Part shown: piece after piece, positions 1 through 8,299 of the stretch
Layout of the letters: every line of letters starts with the position of its first letter
Position numbering within the stretch: position 1 is the stretch's first letter
Assembly: GCA_012523775.1 (NCBI GenBank)
Contig: JAAYTK010000043.1
Span: 1-34,357, forward strand
Direction of reading: 5' to 3'
Length of the DNA stretch: 34,357 bases
DNA from: Clostridiales bacterium
GTDB lineage: Bacteria > Bacillota > Clostridia > Lachnospirales > Lachnospiraceae
Translations under genes and position numbers: made by a program
Notes under the pieces: model-generated
What the model saw: the letters and a program-made list of their open reading frames with translations, nothing else
What the model was told of the DNA's origin: nothing
The model's database searches: none

Positions 1-735
1 ACCCAATAGTAATGCATATTCGTTTCTGATTACTACCAGCCCCGTAACACAGCATACAGCCACCAATATCATAATCAACAGCTGGGCCCTCAAATATGCA
101 ACTCCTGCATCGGCCAGCTTTACAGTGACACTGTTTAAATCATTATATAAATCGGAGTTCTTGTATTTCTTTTGCAATTCAGGCGCTTCTTTTATTATCA
201 GCACCGCAGATATTAATATTATTAGAAAAATTCCTATGAGTCCGACTATTTTTACCGTCAGGCCAAAAGTTCGTGCTGTCATTCCCGGAATTATATCGGT
301 TTTAACCTTATTAACTACGTTTCGTATATTATCATCCATTAAGGCCCGAACACTTCCGCTGGATAATCCAAAAATTTCATCACAGTTGCTACAGATATAA
401 TCCAGCTTGGCTGTCAGTATACTTAAATATACCGGTAAACTCCTGGCAAAACTAATAAATTGCCTAATCAATATGTTTCCTAAATAAAACAGGCTCAAAA
501 CCACAATCGAAATCAGCAGCAGGACAGATATTGAGCCTCCTATTGTTCTTGGTATTTTTGCTCTTCTGTATAGTAATTCTGTTGTGGGACGAACGATCCA
601 TGCCAACAGATAAGCAATGATAAACGGCAGAATAAGAGGGAGAATAAAGCGAAAGCCCAAATATACGCCAAGTGTAATAATTGCCAGTTTTATAAAAAAA
701 CCGGTTCTTTCACCCATGCCCTCCAAGAATTTCAC
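1..735 (-). CDS. AI-2E/YtvI-family membrane protein, C-terminus cut by window edge
   Basis: Reading from a GTG at 733-735, the frame stays open for 245 codons to the window edge, so the C-terminal part is missing. The start is set by a strong ribosome binding site (GGGGGTGAT) just upstream. The visible part begins MKFLEGMGERTGFF and has hydrophobic segments near residues 14-40 and 58-78, a charged soluble stretch, then further segments near 150-170 and 205-235. This pattern, with an N-terminal membrane pair followed by a helical soluble domain, fits the AI-2E transporter family. Its Firmicutes members include the sporulation integral membrane protein YtvI. Substrate is unknown; family members have been linked to autoinducer-2 or ion export, and nothing here decides between them. 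The gene is separated from its upstream neighbour by 241 bp with no clear promoter. Confidence 0.8.
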   Translation of the reverse strand, partial: MKFLEGMGERTGFFIKLAIITLGVYLGFRFILPLILPFIIAYLLAWIVRPTTELLYRRAKIPRTIGGSISVLLLISIVVLSLFYLGNILIRQFISFARSLPVYLSILTAKLDYICSNCDEIFGLSSGSVRALMDDNIRNVVNKVKTDIIPGMTARTFGLTVKIVGLIGIFLIILISAVLIIKEAPELQKKYKNSDLYNDLNSVTVKLADAGVAYLRAQLLIMILVAVCCVTGLVVIRNEYALLLG

Positions 736-976
736 TCTTATCACCCCCAAGTAAATTTTAGAAATAAAAAGAGAATTCATTATTTATGAATCCTCATGTT
801 TTTATTTTTACTTATAAATATTTTTATATCCTCGGGGATATTTTGAAATAAAAAGGATATATTATCTTATTCCGATATTTATTATATTTGCGTCGTAAGT
901 TGTATACGTTAAATGTAATTATGTCCGTTATTTTTCATGTTTTGAAGAATTCTCTTTAATAAATCATTTATTTTAA

Positions 977-1768
977 TTATTTAATAATATCAATAGCAAG
1001 ATAGCTTACTCCCGCAATCAGAGCCGCTTTGGCAAAATCAATATTATCTGTTACAAGGTACTTTCCATTTTGTTGCTTTACCTTAATCGCATTGTCACTG
1101 ATACAAACCGTATCTTTCAGCTCTTTCACCAAATCCCTTAGGCGCTCATTGTCATCCTCTGTCAGAGCTTCAAATATCAGGCTCTTAGGGGAAACGAGTA
1201 TTTTTGTTGTATACTGTGGATTATCATAATATTTTCTGGCTTCCTCCATCACAATATCAGCTATGGTATCAGGATCACAATAGGTGCTGTCTATAATTAA
1301 ATTGTAGTTATTAAAATCCATATAATTAAGATTATAGATTTCTTTATAGCGTATACTCTCAGTCTTTGCCCGCTCCGCAAGCAACTCCTTTGCCTCCTCA
1401 ATGGAAGAATACCTCTCTACAGAACCTCTTTGATCCTTAATTATACGCTCAGCCGCCACATCCAGACTTACGGATACAAAAACCTTGAAGGATTCTTCGG
1501 CAAAATGCCATGCCAGTCTGGAGTCAAAGATAATATTCTTATCTTTATGAACTCTTGAAATCATTGTGGTTTCATCATCTATCATATGATCATATTTACG
1601 GTCGCTCATCATTAATTGATTAAGTTCTAAGGTACTAAGATTCATCTTGGCGGCAAGCTCTCTTTGAACCTTTCCGGTAGAATAAATCTCAAAGGAGTAT
1701 TTTTCACTTATAATCCTACCTATGGTTGACTTACCGCTTCCCAAGTTACCTGTTATTGTTATATGCAT
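977..1768 (-). CDS. Cytidylate kinase-like P-loop nucleotide kinase with C-terminal extension
   Basis: The protein has 263 residues. A Walker A motif (GNLGSGKST, residues 7-15) sits at the very N-terminus. The layout up to about residue 180 (an ERxLA-like helix, a DSRLAWHF segment near 82-89, a DQRGSVERY lid-like segment) resembles cytidylate kinase-like proteins, which phosphorylate CMP or dCMP or have an unknown substrate. Residues about 185-263 form an extra domain not present in a normal 220-residue Cmk. It is probably not the housekeeping cmk, because NMP-binding residues are not clearly conserved. It has its own promoter (1807-1835) and a good ribosome binding site (AAAGGAAGG), so it appears to be transcribed alone. 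The family assignment is good; the substrate is not known. Confidence 0.75.
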   Translation of the reverse strand: MHITITGNLGSGKSTIGRIISEKYSFEIYSTGKVQRELAAKMNLSTLELNQLMMSDRKYDHMIDDETTMISRVHKDKNIIFDSRLAWHFAEESFKVFVSVSLDVAAERIIKDQRGSVERYSSIEEAKELLAERAKTESIRYKEIYNLNYMDFNNYNLIIDSTYCDPDTIADIVMEEARKYYDNPQYTTKILVSPKSLIFEALTEDDNERLRDLVKELKDTVCISDNAIKVKQQNGKYLVTDNIDFAKAALIAGVSYLAIDIIK

Positions 1769-1806
1769 ATAAAAACCTTCCTTTTTGGATAGAATGATTA
1801 TAAAGT

Positions 1807-1835
1807 ATTATATCTGAAACATGCTTAAAATACAA
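1807..1835 (-). promoter_or_regulatory. Sigma-A-type promoter for the cytidylate kinase-like gene
   Basis: On the minus strand, TTGTAT (1835-1830), a 17-bp spacer and TATAAT (1812-1807). It lies in the 77-bp gap after the ABC ATPase gene and points at the kinase-like gene starting at 1768. Confidence 0.65.
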
Positions 1836-1845
1836 CAAAATCAGT

Positions 1846-2430
1846 TTATTGCCTGCTGTTTAAGTAAACCAGTTCCCCACCGAGCATAGCCACCTCATCT
1901 CTGTCATGAGTTATGACTATAAGAGTCTTTCCTTTTGTATTTTCTCTGACATAATTAACAACCTGATTTTTTAGTTTTTCATCAAGCCCCTTAAAAGGTT
2001 CATCCATAAAAAGTATGTCATATTCAGACAAGATAGCTCTGACAATAGCCACTCTTCGTCTCATGCCTCCGCTTAAAGCTCTTACAGGCTTCCCTTCATA
2101 ATCGACCAGCCCGATGTCTTCCAGATGCTTTTTGACTATTTCATCGGTTACATTACCGGAACAAACCAACAAAATATTCTTTATGGCATCCCAGTGTTCT
2201 ATTAGACGGTCCTCCTGAAATACTGCCGAGATTTTTTTATTATTAATACCTGTAATCTCACCCGAGTCGGCTTCCCATAATCCCATTAATATGTTTATCA
2301 GAGTTGTCTTACCCACCCCGGAGGCTCCCATTATACATGTGATTTTTCCCTCAGAAAATGACATGCTTACATCACTTAATACCTGCTGCCCGTTAAAGCT
2401 CTTACAGATGTTTTTCATCTTAATGCTCAT
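1846..2430 (-). CDS. ABC transporter ATP-binding protein (NitT/TauT type)
   Basis: A 194-residue ATPase that would power import by the adjoining permease and lipoprotein. All motifs are visible: Walker A GASGVGKTT (about 35-43), Q-loop AVFQEDRL, signature LSGGM (about 120-124), Walker B ILFMDEPF and H-loop ITHD. It is shorter than the usual 240-260 residues of SsuB/TauB/ThiZ-type ATPases because the C-terminal part after the H-loop is almost absent; the catalytic core is intact. The start overlaps the permease gene by 11 bp, which suggests translational coupling. It is the last gene of the module that begins with the TM1266-type regulator. The substrate cannot be read from this subunit. Confidence 0.9.
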   Translation of the reverse strand: MSIKMKNICKSFNGQQVLSDVSMSFSEGKITCIMGASGVGKTTLINILMGLWEADSGEITGINNKKISAVFQEDRLIEHWDAIKNILLVCSGNVTDEIVKKHLEDIGLVDYEGKPVRALSGGMRRRVAIVRAILSEYDILFMDEPFKGLDEKLKNQVVNYVRENTKGKTLIVITHDRDEVAMLGGELVYLNSRQ

Positions 2431-3184
2431 GGTTTATCCCCCTTTTCATGATTAAAGGAAGAACTTTCATCACAATAAATTCAAATAATACGCTTAAGAG
2501 AATTATAACTACCGTCCAGGCAAACAGCTCCTTGGTCATAAGATAGAGCTTGGACTCATATAGATTTATTCCGATTGAATTTACAGGCCGTCCGATAACC
2601 TCTGCTGCTATTCCCGACTTAAAGCTAAATCCAAGTCCAATCGATATCGCAGATATAATAAAGGGTAAAACCGTTGGAAAGTATATTGCCCTTATGCGCT
2701 TCCATCTGTTAATACGAAACACCCTCGACATCTCCAGCAGCTTTTGGTCTATGCTTTTTAGCCCCTGCAATATGTTTGAATATGATACGGGAAGCACCAT
2801 TAAGAATGCAATTAAAACTGATAGATTAACCGCGCTTATCCAGACTAATGCCAATATAATAAAGGATGCCACCGGTGTTGCCTTTATCACCTTCATTAAG
2901 GGTGACAATAATTCATATACCACTTTGCTTTTGTAGGATATAAGAGCAAGCACTGCCCCGATAATCAATCCCAGGAAAAAACCAAGGATAATTCTAATGA
3001 AGGAATTTCCTATGCTAATCCAAAATGTCGTATTCTTACCAATCTCAAATATAGTAGTAAGAACACTTATGGGCGAGGGCAAAAACAGTTCCTGATTAAT
3101 TATTCTGCTTAATACCCCCCATATAATTATCCAAAAACAGAGAACCATCAGCCTTAAACCGGCTCTCTTAAACCATTTCTCCAT
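2420..3184 (-). CDS. ABC transporter permease (NitT/TauT, BPD_transp_1 type)
   Basis: A 254-residue inner-membrane permease. About six hydrophobic helices are visible, starting at residues 11-28 (LRLMVLCFWIIIWGVLS). A segment near 160-175 (RVFRINRWKRIRAIYFPTVL) matches the EAA loop, which docks onto the ATPase in binding-protein-dependent permeases. ATPVASFIILALVW in the middle is typical of the SsuC/TauC/ThiX group that moves sulfonates, taurine, pyrimidine precursors and similar solutes. The start is backed by a good ribosome binding site (AGAGGTGAG). It lies 12 bp after the solute-binding protein gene and overlaps the ATPase gene. Likely homodimeric, since only one permease gene is present. 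Confidence 0.9.
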   Translation of the reverse strand: MEKWFKRAGLRLMVLCFWIIIWGVLSRIINQELFLPSPISVLTTIFEIGKNTTFWISIGNSFIRIILGFFLGLIIGAVLALISYKSKVVYELLSPLMKVIKATPVASFIILALVWISAVNLSVLIAFLMVLPVSYSNILQGLKSIDQKLLEMSRVFRINRWKRIRAIYFPTVLPFIISAISIGLGFSFKSGIAAEVIGRPVNSIGINLYESKLYLMTKELFAWTVVIILLSVLFEFIVMKVLPLIMKRGINHEH

Positions 3185-3196
3185 AATCTCACCTCT

Positions 3197-4297
3197 TTAG
3201 GAACGGGAGTCTCCTTCAGCCATATAGTAAAAATCATCTGCAGGTAAGGCTCCCCCGACCGCATTGGGATTCTGCTCATACAGAACATTCAGATAGCCTT
3301 CAACCATTTCCTTCATCCTTGAGTCTCTAATTAATGTAATATTACAAAACGGAATGGCTTTCTTTGCCACAGCCGCCTTAAATAATCCAAACTTCTCTAT
3401 AAGCTCAGCCGCTTTATCCACATCATTATTTACGAATTCCGCACTTTTTTCATATTCTGATAGAAAATCCCGGACTGCCTCAGGATAATTCTTAAGGAAC
3501 TCACTGTTAACGACTACCACACCCGTAACCACACCGGTGTCTTGATTTTGGGCTGTCCACTCCTTTTCAATATCAATTGCTATCCTTACCCTCTCATTAT
3601 TCATCATCACAGTGGTCACATATGGCTGTGGCAGCATTGCTACTGCATCTGTGGAATTTTCAAGTACGGCTGCAACCTCAGTAGCCTCGGTTTTATACTC
3701 GATTGTTAAGTCCTTCTCGGGGTCCAGCCCATATAAGCTAAGAAGATAGTTAAGTGTATACTGAGGCGTCGTTCCATAACCTGTGGAGTATATCGTCTTA
3801 CCTCTAAGGTCCTCTATCTCATTAATATTGCTACCTGTTTCGACAATATAAAGAACACCCAGGGTATTTATGCCTGCTATCTTAATCTGACCCTCGGTCT
3901 TGTTATACAAAACCGATGCCAGATTACACGGAACGGCCGCAATATCAAACTCTCCCTTAACTAAGCCTGTACTGATAATGTCTGCTTCTCCAGCTACGGT
4001 AAATTTATAATTGTGGAGCGTATCGTTTTTCTCTGCATCCTCCATTAATTTAACCATTCCCATTCCGGTAGGTCCTTTTAAAGCAGCTATATTAATATCA
4101 ACCTTTTCCTTTTCATCGCTAATATCATCACTTAATAAGCCTTTATCACTGTTTGTTTCCTCTTTGGTCTCACCGATATTTTGATTATTGGGTATATTAT
4201 CCTTCTTATTGCATCCGCCTATAGCCGTAACTGTAAATAATAAAATTGTTGTCATAATAAGAATAAGCCTTGTTTTTTTAGTCATTTTAATCTTCAT
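3197..4297 (-). CDS. Solute-binding lipoprotein of NitT/TauT-type ABC transporter
   Basis: A 366-residue exported binding protein. The N-terminus has several lysines, a hydrophobic stretch (residues about 11-27) and a lipobox-like AIGGC, so it should be lipid-anchored at about Cys29. A Ser/Asn/Asp/Glu-rich linker follows, then a two-lobed periplasmic-binding fold with features of the NMT1/SsuA group (GPTGMGMVKLMED, a DIAAVPCNLASVLYN turn, DLRGKTIYSTG). Alternative starts at 4297 and 4285 are possible: the GGAGG is very close to the first and about 13 bases from the second. The ligand is unknown. The gene is directly after the TM1266-type regulator gene, and the operon has a switch-like leader, which suggests that expression follows a metabolite or metal status. 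Confidence 0.88.
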   Translation of the reverse strand: MKIKMTKKTRLILIMTTILLFTVTAIGGCNKKDNIPNNQNIGETKEETNSDKGLLSDDISDEKEKVDINIAALKGPTGMGMVKLMEDAEKNDTLHNYKFTVAGEADIISTGLVKGEFDIAAVPCNLASVLYNKTEGQIKIAGINTLGVLYIVETGSNINEIEDLRGKTIYSTGYGTTPQYTLNYLLSLYGLDPEKDLTIEYKTEATEVAAVLENSTDAVAMLPQPYVTTVMMNNERVRIAIDIEKEWTAQNQDTGVVTGVVVVNSEFLKNYPEAVRDFLSEYEKSAEFVNNDVDKAAELIEKFGLFKAAVAKKAIPFCNITLIRDSRMKEMVEGYLNVLYEQNPNAVGGALPADDFYYMAEGDSRS

Positions 4298-4305
4298 TCC
4301 TCCGT

Positions 4306-4551
4306 TTATTTTTTAGAATATATGGTCTTTACACTTACTCCCTTAAGCATACCCAACTTGCCTGACAGGGAGCTTATCACATCCTGCTCGGCATGAATTA
4401 CAATGCTTATGATACTGATGTTTTTTTCACGGTAAGGGATTCCCATTCGGCCGATTATATCGTCCTTGTATTCATGAAGCAATTTATTTAGCTTTTCTAC
4501 CGAATCGGTATCCTCTACAATAATACCTATCTGTGCAATCCTCTTATCCAT
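4306..4551 (-). CDS. TM1266-type putative iron-only hydrogenase system regulator
   Basis: A small 81-residue protein with an ACT-like/NikR-C-like alternating pattern: a first strand RIAQIGIIVED, a helix with SVEKLNKLLHEYKDDIIGRMGIP, then ISIISIVIHAE and a second helix ending GMLKGVSVKTIYSKK. This matches the family named after Thermotoga TM1266, usually found near genes for FeFe-hydrogenase or its maturases. Its biochemical role is not established; it is called a regulator by its fold. Here it is the first gene of an ABC transporter operon, with a strong ribosome binding site (GGAGGTAAACAA before ATG), and no hydrogenase gene lies in the window. Family assignment is good; function is inferred. 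Confidence 0.8.
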   Translation of the reverse strand: MDKRIAQIGIIVEDTDSVEKLNKLLHEYKDDIIGRMGIPYREKNISIISIVIHAEQDVISSLSGKLGMLKGVSVKTIYSKK

Positions 4552-4599
4552 TTGTTTACCTCCAAATACATATCCATGTAAAGCGCTTTATTGAACAAT

Positions 4600-4712
4600 A
4601 AAAAACTATGCCATAGACATTTTATAGCCAACGGCATAGGGATTAATAATAGGTACTTCTTATGCTATACTATCCTATGCCTCTCTGTCAGATACTTCTT
4701 CCAGATTGGCTT
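4600..4712 (-). promoter_or_regulatory. Structured 5' leader with switchable intrinsic terminator (candidate riboswitch, class not recognised)
   Basis: In the transcript starting near 4712, AGCCAA (4711-4706) can pair with UUGGCU (4631-4626), enclosing an 8-bp perfect stem GGCAUAGG (4681-4674) with CCUAUGCC (4640-4633). A short UCUG/CAGA stem could make it a three-way junction. The same CUAUGCC (4639-4633) can instead pair with a later GGCAUAG (4612-4606), which is followed at once by six U (4605-4600): an intrinsic terminator. The two pairings exclude each other, the hallmark of a transcription attenuator or riboswitch. I compared it from memory with SAM, TPP, FMN, lysine, purine, guanidine, cobalamin, preQ1 and GEMM signatures and saw no match. 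A protein-bound leader is an alternative. Confidence 0.6.
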
Positions 4713-4717
4713 TGCTA

Positions 4718-4746
4718 ATTCTAGCACATTGTTAATTTATTGTCAA
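4718..4746 (-). promoter_or_regulatory. Consensus sigma-A promoter for the TM1266-ABC operon
   Basis: On the minus strand, a perfect TTGACA (4746-4741), a 17-bp spacer and TAGAAT (4723-4718). Transcription should start near 4712, giving a leader of about 160 nt before the ATG at 4551. It begins only 20 bp after the response regulator stop codon, so the ABC operon is separately controlled. Confidence 0.85.
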
Positions 4747-4766
4747 GGATAGTATTTTGAGTTTAT

Positions 4767-5456
4767 TTAAACTTTAAATCTATACCCCACTCCCCAAATC
4801 GTCTCTATATATTGGGGCTTCGAGGTATTGTATTCTATTTTTTCACGGATTTTCTTAATATGTACAGTTACGGTAGCAATATCTCCGATAGACTCCATAT
4901 CCCATATTTCCCTAAAGAGCTCTTCCTTGGTAAATACATGATTGGGATTCTCAGCCAAAAATGTCAGAAGATCAAATTCCTTAGTGGTAAATATCCTTTC
5001 CTCATCATTAATAAATACTCTTCTGGCTGTCTTATCAATCTTAAGGCCTCTGATTTCTATAATCTCATTCTCTTTTTGTCCGGAGCCGATTAAGCGCTCA
5101 TATCTGGAAAGATGGGCTTTTACTCTTGCAACCAGCTCACTGGGGCTAAACGGCTTGGTTATATAATCATCTGCACCCATACCTAAGCCTCGGATTTTAT
5201 CAATATCGTCCTTCTTTGCCGTTACCATTATAACAGGTATGTTTTTTTCCTGTCTGATACGTTTACATATTTCAAAGCCGTCCATACCGGGTAGCATTAA
5301 ATCCAGAATTATGAGATTAAAATCCTCCTTCAATGCCCTGTCGACTCCAACATCTCCACATGTCTCTACTTCAACTTCAAAGCCTGAAAGCTCCAAGTAA
5401 TCCTTTTCCAGCTCAGCTATGGCTAACTCATCTTCAATAATTAGAATCCGTTTCAT
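4767..5456 (-). CDS. OmpR/PhoB-family response regulator
   Basis: A 229-residue DNA-binding response regulator. The receiver domain (about 1-118) has the acidic pair E8/D9, the phospho-acceptor D52 in LDLMLPG, T79 and K101 in the KPF turn. The C-terminal winged helix (about 130-229) has the typical end TVTVHIKKIREKIE...IETIWGVGYRF. It is the partner of the sensor kinase whose gene ends 32 bp upstream, and it carries a clear ribosome binding site (AAGGAGG). Target genes are unknown; the ABC transporter operon that follows is an obvious candidate by position only. Confidence 0.95.
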   Translation of the reverse strand: MKRILIIEDELAIAELEKDYLELSGFEVEVETCGDVGVDRALKEDFNLIILDLMLPGMDGFEICKRIRQEKNIPVIMVTAKKDDIDKIRGLGMGADDYITKPFSPSELVARVKAHLSRYERLIGSGQKENEIIEIRGLKIDKTARRVFINDEERIFTTKEFDLLTFLAENPNHVFTKEELFREIWDMESIGDIATVTVHIKKIREKIEYNTSKPQYIETIWGVGYRFKV

Positions 5457-5488
5457 TTCATTCCTCCTTATCTAAGGTATAAAGCTAT

Positions 5489-6964
5489 CTAATCTGCTTT
5501 CTTTAAAGTGAAGCTGATGGTAGTTCCTTTGCCTCTTTTACTGGTGGCCCATATCTTACCAAAATGATCCTCAATTACCTTCTTTGCTATGGCAAGACCT
5601 AAGCCACTTCCCCCGGTCTTTGTACTTCTGGAGGCGTCTGCTCTATAAAAACGGTCAAATATATATGGTAGCTCTTCCTCTTCAATTCCTGCTCCGTTGT
5701 CCTTAATATCTACCTGAACATACTCCTCGTTATCTACTATTCGAATTTTAATATGACCCTCCGGCTTATCAAGATATTTTACAGAATTGCCAATAATATT
5801 ATGAATTACTCTTTTTAGCTGTTCTGCATCGGCAACCACCTTTACATCATGATCCACCAGGTTCTCATATATAACCCTGATATTCTTAACCTCAAGCTCC
5901 AGATATAAATCCTCCACACAATCCTCAAAATAATCCGACAGGTTTATGGGTGTAAATGAATATGGAATTGTGTTGCTGTCTATTTTAGCATAATATGCAA
6001 GCTCATCCACAAGCACGGACATATCATTTGCCTTCATATAAATGGTTTTAAGATATTTCTCCTGTTTTTCCATGGTATCGGCCACACCGTCAATCAATCC
6101 CTCGGAATATCCTTTAATGGCAGTAAGCGGCGTCTTCAGATCATGGGATATATTGCTGATAAGCTCCTTTATCTCCTCTTCATATTGAAGTCTGTCTTCG
6201 ATGAGCTTCTTTAGACGTAATCTCATATTTTCAAAATCATTGCACAACTGACCTATCTCATCGTTTGTATATGGTTCAACAGAATAGTCAAGGTCTCCCT
6301 CCTTGATATGGTCAGTTGCAATCCTAAGAATATTCATAGGTTTGAGTATACTTCTGTAAATCCAGAATATAAGAAGACTGGCTGTAAAGAAAAGAATTAC
6401 AACAAATGAGATTACGCTTTGAATCGCTACGGCCTTAAGCTGTGGCATAAGAACATTAAGGTCTGTTATTACATATATCGTTCCATTGCTACCATCGGTA
6501 TATGTAAAATCCTGTAGCTTTACCAGAAACGGTTCTCTTCCACCCAAATAGATTCCACCGTCAACCTCAGTACTTCCCGTTCCGTAATGGGGAAGTAAGT
6601 CTTTAATCGAATCCAACTTCTCTTTATTACCTATAAATATAAATTCATCATCCTTACGAACCAGTAAAAACGAGTGCTTGTTCTCCAGCAGATCATTCAG
6701 CTCACTGTAATAATCAGAATCGCTAAGCTTTTCCGGAAGATTTAACGAGTATAGCTTTATCTCATTAAAGATTCCTCTTGTTATTCTGTTAAGTATCTGA
6801 ATGGGATTTGTGATTACCTGTAAGGTTTTAGCCTCCACATCATAGGATTCATGAATGGAATCCATCTGAAAACGAACTATGGTCCCGGCTGTTATAGATA
6901 TCAAAATCACCGGCATAGCTATCATAATTAGAAACGCTATAATTAATCGATGCTTGAGCTTCAT
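5489..6964 (-). CDS. Membrane sensor histidine kinase
   Basis: A 491-residue sensor kinase. A first membrane helix (about 8-31) and a second (about 184-205) enclose an extracellular sensor part of about 150 residues. A HAMP domain follows (about 205-258), then the dimerisation domain with the phosphorylated His274 in SHDLKTPL, and the ATPase domain with N-box (about 386-394), DNGAGI (422-427) and GGSGLGLAI (451-459). All catalytic motifs are present. It starts 27 bp after metK with an AGGTGA ribosome binding site and no intervening terminator or promoter that I can see, so it is probably co-transcribed with metK under the SAM-I riboswitch. The signal sensed cannot be read from the sequence. 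Confidence 0.93.
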   Translation of the reverse strand: MKLKHRLIIAFLIMIAMPVILISITAGTIVRFQMDSIHESYDVEAKTLQVITNPIQILNRITRGIFNEIKLYSLNLPEKLSDSDYYSELNDLLENKHSFLLVRKDDEFIFIGNKEKLDSIKDLLPHYGTGSTEVDGGIYLGGREPFLVKLQDFTYTDGSNGTIYVITDLNVLMPQLKAVAIQSVISFVVILFFTASLLIFWIYRSILKPMNILRIATDHIKEGDLDYSVEPYTNDEIGQLCNDFENMRLRLKKLIEDRLQYEEEIKELISNISHDLKTPLTAIKGYSEGLIDGVADTMEKQEKYLKTIYMKANDMSVLVDELAYYAKIDSNTIPYSFTPINLSDYFEDCVEDLYLELEVKNIRVIYENLVDHDVKVVADAEQLKRVIHNIIGNSVKYLDKPEGHIKIRIVDNEEYVQVDIKDNGAGIEEEELPYIFDRFYRADASRSTKTGGSGLGLAIAKKVIEDHFGKIWATSKRGKGTTISFTLKKAD

Positions 6965-6991
6965 GTTTCACCTGCCATCAGTTGCTTATCA

Positions 6992-8197
6992 TTATTTGTT
7001 TACATCGGTATCCAAATAAGCTTTTAGCACATCCACCATATCTGTTCTTTCCCAGGTAAAATCCTGATCATCTCTTCCAAAATGTCCGTAAACCGCTGTT
7101 TTCTTATATATAGGCCTTCTAAGATCAAGCATTTTTATAATGCCTGCGGGACGAAGGTCAAAATGCTTCCTAATAATTGTCACTAATTCTTCATCGGATA
7201 TTTTTCCTGTACCAAAAGTATCCACCATTATAGAGGTGGGTTCTGATACTCCAATCGCATATGAAAGCTGTACCTCACAGCGCTTTGCAAGTCCTGCCGC
7301 CACGACATTCTTAGCCACATAACGGGCCGCATATGCCGCGGACCTGTCAACCTTTGTGCAATCCTTGCCGGAAAATGCTCCACCGCCATGTCTTGCGTAT
7401 CCACCGTAAGTGTCCACGATAATTTTTCTTCCTGTCAGGCCGCTGTCACCGTTTGGCCCTCCTATAACAAATCTTCCCGTAGGATTAATATAGAATTTCG
7501 TTCTGTCGTCTATTAATTCCTTAGGAAGTACCTTATCCAGAATGTGCTCCTTAACATCCTTTCTTAATTTCTCCATGGTTACCTTTTCATCATGCTGGGT
7601 AGATAACACTACTGCATTTATATGGGTTGGTAAACCGTTCTCATCATACTCAACGGTAACCTGAGCCTTCCCGTCAGGCCTGAGATAATCCAAAATCTTT
7701 TCCTTTCTTACCTGTGAAAGCCTACGTGTCAGCTTGTGTGCCAAAGATATAGCATAGGGCATGTATTCCTCTGTCTCATCGGTTGCATAACCATACATCA
7801 TTCCCTGGTCCCCTGCTCCTATACTTGACATCTCAATATCATCAGTAAGGTTTTCCTTCACCTCATAAGATTTGTCCACTCCAAGAGCAATATCCTGTGA
7901 TTGCTCATTTATTGATACAATTACCCCACAGGTATCCGCATCAAAACCATATTTTGCTCTATCATAACCTATCTCTCTGACAGTGTCTCGAACCACCTTT
8001 TGTATATCTACATATCCCTGGGTTGTAATCTCTCCCATAACAAGAACCAATCCTGTAGTAACGGCTGTTTCACACGCCACTCTGCTCATGGGGTCCTGCT
8101 TTATCAGTTCATCTAATATTGCATCCGATATTTGATCACATATCTTGTCAGGATGTCCTTCGGTTACTGATTCTGAAGTAAAAAGTCTTTTTTGCAT
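6992..8197 (-). CDS. metK: S-adenosylmethionine synthetase
   Basis: A full-length 401-residue methionine adenosyltransferase that makes SAM from methionine and ATP in the cytosol, usually as a tetramer. Diagnostic motifs are [12 protein letters not shown] (14-25), with the catalytic His15 and metal-binding Asp17, the ATP-binding hexapeptide GAGDQG (127-132) and the P-loop-like GGGAFSGKD (271-279). It starts after an AGGAAG-type ribosome binding site and is preceded by a SAM-I riboswitch, so expression should fall when SAM is abundant. Two-component system genes follow closely on the same strand. Confidence 0.98.
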   Translation of the reverse strand: MQKRLFTSESVTEGHPDKICDQISDAILDELIKQDPMSRVACETAVTTGLVLVMGEITTQGYVDIQKVVRDTVREIGYDRAKYGFDADTCGVIVSINEQSQDIALGVDKSYEVKENLTDDIEMSSIGAGDQGMMYGYATDETEEYMPYAISLAHKLTRRLSQVRKEKILDYLRPDGKAQVTVEYDENGLPTHINAVVLSTQHDEKVTMEKLRKDVKEHILDKVLPKELIDDRTKFYINPTGRFVIGGPNGDSGLTGRKIIVDTYGGYARHGGGAFSGKDCTKVDRSAAYAARYVAKNVVAAGLAKRCEVQLSYAIGVSEPTSIMVDTFGTGKISDEELVTIIRKHFDLRPAGIIKMLDLRRPIYKKTAVYGHFGRDDQDFTWERTDMVDVLKAYLDTDVNK

Positions 8198-8251
8198 AAT
8201 TCTTCCTCCGTTTTATAATATACAGAAATTTTTCTGAAGTCTCCCTTCATC

Positions 8252-8280
8252 AATAAAAGAAGTCTGCAATAAGCAGACTT
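8252..8280 (-). terminator. Intrinsic terminator of the metK SAM-I riboswitch
   Basis: On the minus strand, AAGTCTGC, loop TTATT, GCAGACTT, followed by a U-rich run (CTTTTATT). It lies 20 nt after the aptamer and about 55 nt before the metK start, as expected for an expression platform that stops transcription when SAM binds. Confidence 0.85.
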
Positions 8281-8299
8281 GATAATTACAAATCAAATC

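Noticed and set aside
125-400. Plus-strand open frame of 91 codons
   Set aside because: It lies antisense to the AI-2E/YtvI-type gene, which reads continuously from 735 to the edge with clear membrane helices and a good ribosome binding site.
771-791. Terminator-like hairpin between the kinase-like gene and the YtvI-like gene
   Set aside because: The minus-strand GGATTCAT/ATGAATTC stem with a TCTTTTT tail is weak, AT-rich and about 190 bp after the stop codon; chance is likely in this sequence.
4600-4712. TPP riboswitch, suggested by the HMP-like ABC transporter type
   Set aside because: The leader lacks the CUGAGA and the ACCUGAUCUGG-type core blocks that define TPP aptamers.
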